Source of the DNA: an uncultured Lentisphaeria bacterium
Lineage (GTDB): Bacteria; Verrucomicrobiota; Lentisphaeria; Victivallales; Victivallaceae
Length of the DNA stretch: 10,995 nt
Reading direction: 5' to 3'
NCBI GenBank assembly: GCA_903821255.1
Contig: CAIJKT010000248.1
Location: 1-10,995 of the forward strand
A program made the translations under genes and the position numbers. Under the pieces are notes generated by a model. The model saw only the letters and a list, made by a program, of their open reading frames with translations. It did not search any database and was not told the DNA's origin. Within the stretch, counting starts at the first letter, position 1, and every line of letters starts with the position of its first letter. Of this stretch, positions 5,499-10,995 are shown one piece after another.

Positions 5499-6935
5499 AT
5501 GCCGGAAAATATAGCCGATGAGCATTTTGAAAAGCTGCTGCAAATACTTGAGCAGTATGTCGGTACCAGCCACCTGAAACTCCGGAAACGCGAACTCCAT
5601 AAAAGCCTGTCGATGGGCGCCGCCAAACTCGGATTCAGTTCCACTCAGGAATTAATTGATAATCTTATCAAATCCAACGGAACTGACGGCATTGATTCGC
5701 TGATTGAGTATTTTACGGTTGGCGAAACGTATTTTTTCCGTCACAAAGAATGTTTCGATGTGATTAAGTCCGATATTCTGCCGAAACTGGCGGAAATTGC
5801 TAAAAATGAAGGCCGGAGCGAATTGAACGTCTGGTGTGCCGCCTGTTCCTCCGGGGAAGAGCCTTATTCGCTTGCAATGCTGCTGGATAATACGGAACTG
5901 CCGCTGGCTGGATGGCAAATCAATATCTATGCTTCCGATATAAATCAGGATTTTTTAAAGCGGGCTGCGGCCGGCATATATTCAGAGTGGTCATTCCGGG
6001 AGCTGCCGGAAGAATATCTGCATAAATACTTAAAGCCTGTCGGGAAGAACAGCTATGAGCTTGAGCCGCGCATCCGTAAAAAAGTAAAATTCTTCAGCCA
6101 CAATCTCCTTAGTCCGGAATATCCGGAGATTCCGGCGCGGAAGCTGGATCTGATTATATGCCGGAACGTGCTGATATATTTTAATAAAAAACAGATTCAC
6201 AGTATTTTCAATAAATTTCAATCCCTGCTGCATGATGAAGGCTGGCTGCTGACTTCGCCCGCCGAAGTTGCCGCCGATCCAGATTGCCGCTTGAAGCCGG
6301 TAAACTGTTCAGGAGTATATTTTTACGGAATAACGCGGACAGTCCCTGAACAATCCGCCGCCGTGCATAATAATATTCAACACTCACTGGAGAGAAAAGC
6401 GAAGACAGCCCGCCAGCAACCGGAGAAACGTCCTAAATCAGTTCCGCGTCAGTCAAAGCCAAAGCCGGAAGAAAGGCCCGTGGAAAAGCATATTCTGCCG
6501 CCTGAACTGTTGAAAATGGCGAAAGACAGGAAGGCGAAGGTCAGTCCGGAGCAGGCGGCAGATATGGCCCGGTGCTGTGCCGATGCCGGCCGGCTTGAAT
6601 TAGCCTTGTATTGGAGTAATATTGCAATAGACGGTGATAATCTCAACCCGGAGATGCATTATTTGCAGGCGCAGATTCTTCGTGAAAGCGGCAATATTGA
6701 CGCGGCATTGCGCGAATTGAAGAATGTTTTGTTTTTGAATCCGGATTTTATTGCCGGATATTTTACCAGTGGCATGCTTCAGCTAAAAAGCGGAAACCCG
6801 AAAGCGGCTTTGCGTAATCTGCGCAATGCGGAGAAGATGCTCTCAACCATGGATGACTCGCTGGAAGTGGCCGGCTGTGAAGGCGTCACCGTCAGAAACA
6901 TGCGTGAGACTATAATAAAAATAATTTCTCAATAG
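5499..6935 (+). CDS. cheR: CheR-type receptor methyltransferase with C-terminal TPR repeats (WspC-like)
   Basis: Transfers methyl from S-adenosylmethionine to glutamates of the chemoreceptor, tuning its activity. 478 residues, much longer than plain CheR (about 280). The all-helical N-terminal domain is about 5-75. The catalytic domain follows: ETYFFR 76-81, SAM-binding VWCAACSSGEEPYSLAML 111-128 with the GEEPYS signature, ASD 145-147, and DLIICRNVLIYFN 217-229. Residues 285-335 form a Lys/Pro/Gln-rich flexible linker. Residues 351-450 are helical, with TPR-like repeats such as LALYWSNIAIDGDNLNPEMHYL and FLNPDFIAGYFTSGMLQLKSG. CheR-TPR fusions typify Wsp-like and Frz-like systems, where the receptor lacks the C-terminal pentapeptide tether. 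The receptor here also ends without an NWETF-like tail. ATG with AAGGA six bases upstream. It lies between two cheW genes, as wspC does between wspB and wspD. Confidence 0.95.
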   Translation: MPENIADEHFEKLLQILEQYVGTSHLKLRKRELHKSLSMGAAKLGFSSTQELIDNLIKSNGTDGIDSLIEYFTVGETYFFRHKECFDVIKSDILPKLAEIAKNEGRSELNVWCAACSSGEEPYSLAMLLDNTELPLAGWQINIYASDINQDFLKRAAAGIYSEWSFRELPEEYLHKYLKPVGKNSYELEPRIRKKVKFFSHNLLSPEYPEIPARKLDLIICRNVLIYFNKKQIHSIFNKFQSLLHDEGWLLTSPAEVAADPDCRLKPVNCSGVYFYGITRTVPEQSAAVHNNIQHSLERKAKTARQQPEKRPKSVPRQSKPKPEERPVEKHILPPELLKMAKDRKAKVSPEQAADMARCCADAGRLELALYWSNIAIDGDNLNPEMHYLQAQILRESGNIDAALRELKNVLFLNPDFIAGYFTSGMLQLKSGNPKAALRNLRNAEKMLSTMDDSLEVAGCEGVTVRNMRETIIKIISQ

Positions 6936-6963
6936 TCTTTTCAGACGAAACGAAAAGGATATC

Positions 6964-7518
6964 ATGAAAATAGAAAATGAACAGCAGCATCAGCGCGGAC
7001 AGGAGATATTGCGCGCCAGGGCGGCGGCGCTGGCGGCGGTTCCTGCAAATCAAAACCGCGAAGCGGCATTTGACGTAATTGTTTTCAGAATATGTAATGA
7101 ACATTACGGCATAGAGTGCGGTTTCATGCGGGAAGTTTGTTCAGTCAATGCTCTGACCATGATCCCGTGTACTCCGGCCTGGCTGGCCGGTACAATCAAT
7201 CTCCGGGGAAGGATTGTTGCGGTCCTTGATCTGATCAAGCTTTTTAATCTTCCCGCGGCGGAAGCGGAAAATCGCAAACTGGCTGCGGTGATCGGCGATC
7301 ATGAATTTGAATGCGGCGTTCTGATGCATGAACTTATCGGACAGAGAACTGTATTCAAAGACGAAATACAGACAACCGCCCACCGTGCGGCGCTGGAAAC
7401 GCCGCCAAAATGGCTGAAAGACATTACCGCCGACCGGCTGATTATACTGGATTATGAAAAAATCCGCAGCGATAAATCCATCATACTTGATGCGGAGCCG
7501 GGTGAAGAACTTATGTAA
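6964..7518 (+). CDS. cheW: CheW-domain coupling protein with N-terminal extension (second copy, WspD-like position)
   Basis: A 184-residue adaptor protein. The CheW domain spans about 36-170, with CTPAWLAGTINLRGRIVAVLDL at 69-90 (NLRG 79-82) and the opening strand FDVIVFRICNEHYGIECGFM at 36-55. Residues 1-35 are a helical, Gln/Arg/Ala-rich extension (GQEILRARAAALA). Similar ILRxRAxxLA extensions are seen in CheW proteins of WspD type and in other accessory chemosensory clusters; the role of this segment is not clear. The ATG has AAGGA four bases upstream. The gene follows cheR by 28 bases and is followed by a 124-base gap before the receptor. The sequence is well diverged from the first cheW, so the two are likely to be specialised rather than a recent duplication. 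Family sure; the Wsp-type role is inferred from order. Confidence 0.92.
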   Translation: MKIENEQQHQRGQEILRARAAALAAVPANQNREAAFDVIVFRICNEHYGIECGFMREVCSVNALTMIPCTPAWLAGTINLRGRIVAVLDLIKLFNLPAAEAENRKLAAVIGDHEFECGVLMHELIGQRTVFKDEIQTTAHRAALETPPKWLKDITADRLIILDYEKIRSDKSIILDAEPGEELM

Positions 7519-7535
7519 ATTAAACTGAATGCAAT

Positions 7536-7563
7536 TTGTATTTAGTTCATGGCTTTATATAGT
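7536..7563 (+). promoter_or_regulatory. Possible extra promoter before the receptor gene, TTGTAT-16-TATAGT
   Basis: The 124-base AT-rich gap before the receptor is the longest within the operon. TTGTAT (7536-7541), 16 bases, TATAGT (7558-7563) is a fair sigma-70 match. A second TATAAT at 7618-7623 has only a TTGTGG 19 bases upstream and lies very close to the ribosome site. No terminator is visible after the second cheW. Weak. Confidence 0.25.
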
Positions 7564-7642
7564 GAGACGCAGATAAGTTTAATTAATAATTTTTGTGGAA
7601 AAAACGCAACTTAAAAATATAATCTAAAAAGGAGCTGGTACT

Positions 7643-9613
7643 ATGTTTAGGTTTGTAACCGGAAGTATCAATCGTAAACTGGTATTATTGGTAATGGGCG
7701 TAACTCTGATTCCGCTGGCAATAACCACGTACATGGGGATATGGATGACCCAGGATGCGCTGGAAAAACAACTTGCCATCGGGCTTGACGGCTTGAGAAT
7801 CAACAAGGCGAAAACCGTGGCGGATCATCTGCAAACTTCCTTGAATGATGCCGAAAACGGTGCAAACCTGAAGCAAGCCTCCTGATTGCTGACCGAACCG
7901 AATTTTGACCCTGCACAAACCGATGCTGCTCTGAAACCGCTGATTTCAACAGGAGATTACTCCGGCGTTATAGTTTATTCCGTCGAAAAAGACTCCCCTG
8001 TTTATATTTCAACTGTTAACAAAGATGCAGTTGTTAAAACGTTTCCTAATTCCAGACTTGAAGAGTTCTGCAGGAAAATTGCAAAAGCCGGCAAGTCGAA
8101 ATTCCTTGATTACATCGACTATCCGCCGGTGAACGGCGCTGCAATGTTTGTCGGAGCCCCGATTGTAAATAACGGCAGAACAATAGGTGTTTTCATCCTG
8201 TTTATTAACATTGCCGAACTTGATTCCATCATGCTGGATTCAACCGGACTGGGCAAAACCGGGGAATCCGTAATTATTGGGGATGACGGTTTTATGCGCA
8301 CCAGTTGCCGTAAACGTCATAACGAAGGCATTCCCAGCATTATGAAAATCAAGGTCAAGGATAAAATGCGGGAAGACGCTTTCAAAACTGAATCCGGGCA
8401 GACTGGCTTCATGATGAATTCCCATGACGCCGAAGCGCTTGTTTCCTATAGCAGACTGGATTTAAAGAAAATCACCAGCGACCTTAACTGGGCGATTGTT
8501 GCGGAAGTGGAAACCCAGGAGATCGAAGCTCCGTTGTATGCAATTATTAGAAACATTATCATTGCCAGCATGGTACTCGGCCTGTTCGCTTGTTCCCTTG
8601 GCTTCCTGATCGCCAGGTCTGTGTCAAAACCTTTAAGTTCGCTGACGGCCAAAGTCGTCAAACTGGCCAACGGCGATCTTACGGTCGAAATCGAGAATGT
8701 TAAGCGCGATGACGAAATCGGCATCCTGATACAATCTTTCAACCGGATGCTTTTCTCCCTTCGCGAACAGACAACAAAGATACAGGAAGGCACCAGTGAA
8801 CTGGCAACGGCGATAGTTGAGATTTCCGCGGCGGTATCCGAACTGGCGGCTAATTCCACTGAGACTGCCACTGCCATTACCGAAATTTCCACCACGATGG
8901 AAGAGGTTAAACAAACGACCCATGTTGCCGCGGAGAAGGCGGCGCATGTGTCCGAGACATCCAGTCGCGTCAGCTCAATTTCCGAAAATGGCAACAAAGC
9001 CACCAATGAAGCGATCAACGGCATGAATCACATCAAGGAGGAGATGATGGCCCTGGCGGAAAATATCGTCAAGCTCAGCGGACAGACCCAGAGCATCGGC
9101 GAAATTATTCTTACCGTTAATGACCTCGCGGAACAATCCAATCTGCTGGCGGTAAATGCCGCGATTGAAGCGGCTAAAGCCGGCGAATTCGGCAAGGGCT
9201 TCGCGGTTGTCGCCCAGGAAATCAAGTCGCTGGCGGAACAATCCAAGGCCTCCACCAGGCAGGTGTCCGGCATTCTTAACGAAATTCAGCAGGCCACCAG
9301 CAGCGCCGTCATGGCTACTGAACGCGGCAGCAAAGCGGTTGAAACAGGAGTTCATCTGTCTGAATCCGCGGGCGAAGCGATCAGCACCCTGGCGGAAAGC
9401 ATTGCCGAGTCGGCAGATGCCACATCTCAGATATCCGCTTCCGGCAAACAGCAGATTATCGGCATTGATCAACTGTCCATCGCGCTGGACAGTATCCGCA
9501 CCGCGACCGATCAAAGCCTGAAAGGTGTGCAGCAACTGGAATACGCTTCCGTCAGCATGAAAGAGCTGGCGGCGAAACTGAAATCGCTGACAGAACAGTT
9601 CAAAACCAACTAA
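7643..9613 (+). pseudogene. Methyl-accepting chemoreceptor with Cache sensor, split by an in-frame TGA at codon 81
   Basis: Membrane receptor that signals through CheW and CheA. ATG 7643 has AAGGAG nearby upstream. The first open part (7643-7885, 80 codons) holds membrane helix 1 at about 13-34 and the start of the periplasmic region, then TGA. The same frame continues open for 575 codons to 9613. The second part contains a Cache-like sensor ([15 protein letters not shown] at 202-216, numbering the full frame), membrane helix 2 at about 304-324, HAMP about 325-377, and the signalling hairpin with tip [20 protein letters not shown] at 500-519. There is no C-terminal CheR-binding pentapeptide. 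The remainder shows no second lesion. Restart at TTG 7886 has no ribosome site and would lack helix 1, which would upset topology. It may be annotated as two genes (7643-7885 and 7886-9613). Recent mutation, sequencing error or readthrough are all possible. Confidence 0.85.
7883..7885 (+). other. In-frame TGA inside the chemoreceptor frame
   Basis: The codons read GCC TCC TGA TTG CTG, with the same reading frame open on both sides. TGA serves as the true stop of the first cheW, the hybrid kinase and the small gene at 364, so it is not reassigned here. Downstream bases do not form a convincing selenocysteine hairpin. Confidence 0.9.
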
Positions 9614-9637
9614 ATCAGAACTGGAAATATTCCGACT

Positions 9638-10995
9638 ATGGATGAACAGGAACTGCGTAAAAGACTGCAAGCCGCTTTCCGGGAAGAGGCCGGCGAGAGA
9701 CTGTTGTCTATTGAGAATCACTTGGTCGTGCTGGAAAAAGAAACTTCCGAAACGGAGTCTGCCAGTGCGATCGAGACTGTCTTTCGCGATGTGCACAGCC
9801 TCAAAGGGGCGGCCCGCGCAGTCGGGTTGCAGCCGCTGGAAATGTTTTTCCAGTCCGCCGAAAACGTATTTTCGGCATTGAAGAAAGGGCATCTCAAATA
9901 TAATTCAAATATCACGATTCTGCTGCAGCGTGGGATCGGCTCTGTCGAATGCTATATGAAAACGCCGGATAATCCGGAAAATATGGCTGAATTGCAAGGT
10001 TTATGTCGCGAGATGGATAGTTTCATGCATGGTGAAAAGCAGTCCGCTTCAGCATATAAGACCAAAGCCTGGAATCCATCTCCGAAAACAGAATCCGCCG
10101 CCGCTCCGGAAATTACCACGGCCCCACTCACGGCGTATGTAAATGAGAAAAAAACGATCGCGGCAGACCGTAATGCAACTGCCGCGGACCGTTCCAGAAA
10201 TTCCGGCAGTTCGGTGCGGGTGAACAAGGAGAAAATCGACGGACTGCTGCAGGAGTCGGATGAACTTATTGCGCTGAAGATGATATTCAGCGAACGCCTT
10301 AATCAGTTGAATGAACTTAGCGGTGATATGCAGGGGATGGATAAACTGCAGCGGTCGTTCAAAAACATTCTGCTTAGGATAAACCGGGAAATCAAAGCGC
10401 TGGAACAGGATGGTCCATCCAATTCAGGCAAAGACAATTTTCAGTTATCGCTGGAGCTGCTGGAGCGCAATCTTGAAAATCTCGGCGGGCGGCTGGAACA
10501 TTTTTCTCACCAGCTTTCCATGTTAAGCCGCAGCGGGTTGAGCGATGCCCGCACCTGCTCCAAAATGATTGATGAATTCCGCGAAGACTTGAAAACCATA
10601 GCGTTGATGCCGTTTTCATCGTTGTCCAGCAGCTTTCCCAGAATGATGCGGGAGATTGCCAGGGAGACAGGGCGGAATTTTGAGTTTGTCATGAGCGGCG
10701 GAGACATTGAAATCGACCGCCGGATACTTGATGAATTGCGCGATCCGCTGATTCATCTGTTGCGCAATTCCGCCGATCACGGCATTGAGCCGGCGGGAAA
10801 TAGAATCGCCGCCGGAAAACCGCTTTCCGGCAGAATCAGTTTATCCGTCAGTGTCACTTCTGACAAAAAAATAGAAATTATTGTTTCCGATGATGGCTGC
10901 GGCATGGATCTGGATGCGCTGCGGCTGAAAATATCCGAAAAATTCAATCTTCCGATTGGCGTCGTCAATGTCCTGCCCGAAGATAAAGTCATTAA
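9638..10995 (+). CDS. cheA: CheA-type chemosensory histidine kinase, N-terminal part (cut by window edge)
   Basis: The first 452 codons are visible and open to the window end. Residues 1-110 are the P1 phosphotransfer domain, with His53 in VFRDVHSLKGAARAVGL. Residues about 115-190 are an Ala/Lys/Thr-rich low-complexity linker instead of a folded P2 domain that binds CheY. The dimerisation domain starts about 192 (SVRVNKEKIDGLL) and includes a helical insertion of about 60 residues relative to E. coli CheA. The ATPase domain has the CheA N-box HLLRNSADHGIE at 373-384 and G1 box DDGCGMD at 418-424. The rest of the ATPase domain, the CheW-like P5 domain and any fused receiver domain lie outside. 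ATG 9638 is 24 bases after the receptor stop; the ribosome site is weak (GGAAA about 12 bases upstream), consistent with coupled translation. It autophosphorylates on His53 under receptor control. Confidence 0.94.
   Translation, partial: MDEQELRKRLQAAFREEAGERLLSIENHLVVLEKETSETESASAIETVFRDVHSLKGAARAVGLQPLEMFFQSAENVFSALKKGHLKYNSNITILLQRGIGSVECYMKTPDNPENMAELQGLCREMDSFMHGEKQSASAYKTKAWNPSPKTESAAAPEITTAPLTAYVNEKKTIAADRNATAADRSRNSGSSVRVNKEKIDGLLQESDELIALKMIFSERLNQLNELSGDMQGMDKLQRSFKNILLRINREIKALEQDGPSNSGKDNFQLSLELLERNLENLGGRLEHFSHQLSMLSRSGLSDARTCSKMIDEFREDLKTIALMPFSSLSSSFPRMMREIARETGRNFEFVMSGGDIEIDRRILDELRDPLIHLLRNSADHGIEPAGNRIAAGKPLSGRISLSVSVTSDKKIEIIVSDDGCGMDLDALRLKISEKFNLPIGVVNVLPEDKVI

Noticed and set aside
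7883..7945. Selenocysteine insertion at the receptor TGA
   Set aside because: The only nearby pairing is a 4-bp TTTG/CAAA stem with an ordinary loop. There is no stable SECIS-like hairpin at the expected distance and nothing suggests a redox role for that residue.
7643..9613. TGA reassigned to Trp or Gly in this organism
   Set aside because: TGA ends the first cheW (5493-5495), the hybrid kinase and the small gene at 364-690 at positions that fit normal protein ends, so it works as a stop.
8975..9892. 305-codon minus-strand open frame across the receptor/cheA junction
   Set aside because: It lies opposite two strongly recognised coding regions, has Phe/Gly/Arg/Gln-heavy composition typical of an antisense shadow, and shows no domain.
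1..10995. CRISPR array, insertion sequence, tRNA or rRNA genes
   Set aside because: No regular repeat-spacer pattern, transposase, terminal inverted repeats or tRNA/rRNA signatures were seen by eye.

Overview
The window looks like ordinary Gram-negative bacterial DNA read with the standard bacterial code. Most genes have a purine-rich ribosome site (AAGGA, GGAG or AAGGAG), one small protein has a Sec signal peptide, and several genes end in TGA. The organism cannot be fixed from the sequence. The signalling gene set and general look would suit an environmental or gut Gram-negative, and a PVC-group bacterium such as Lentisphaerota is only my weak guess.

Left part (1-2700). Two small membrane-protein genes lie on the plus strand (103-297, zinc-ribbon type with one C-terminal membrane helix; 364-690, two membrane helices plus a charged tail). 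They converge on a minus-strand DEAD-box RNA helicase of RhlB type (719-2182, TTG start with a strong ribosome site). Upstream of the helicase is a minus-strand gene for a tiny exported protein very rich in lysine and histidine (2392-2595), followed by a terminator-like hairpin.

Middle (2596-4979). A roughly 350-base stretch without a convincing gene holds two strong potential RNA structures. Next is a minus-strand soluble hybrid histidine kinase, REC-HisKA-HATPase-REC (2952-4748). A 231-base divergent control region separates it from the chemosensory operon and carries a good promoter candidate facing each way.

Right part (4980 to the end) is a plus-strand chemosensory operon: cheW - cheR with C-terminal TPR repeats - cheW with an N-terminal extension - a Cache-type methyl-accepting receptor - cheA, which runs off the window. 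The cheW / cheR-TPR / cheW block matches the wspB-wspC-wspD block of Wsp-type (alternative cellular function) chemosensory systems, so the output may be something other than flagellar motility. No CheB, CheY or diguanylate cyclase is visible. These could lie beyond the right edge, and the divergent hybrid kinase is a candidate partner.

The oddest point is in the receptor gene. An in-frame TGA at codon 81 splits an otherwise perfectly maintained 656-codon frame just after the first membrane helix. It is either a very recent inactivation, a sequencing error, or read through. I see no SECIS-like element, and TGA is a normal stop in neighbouring genes. I did not find a clearly new biological system. 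The best leads are the receptor stop, the Wsp-like cluster with its divergent hybrid kinase, and the lysine/histidine-rich exported protein.
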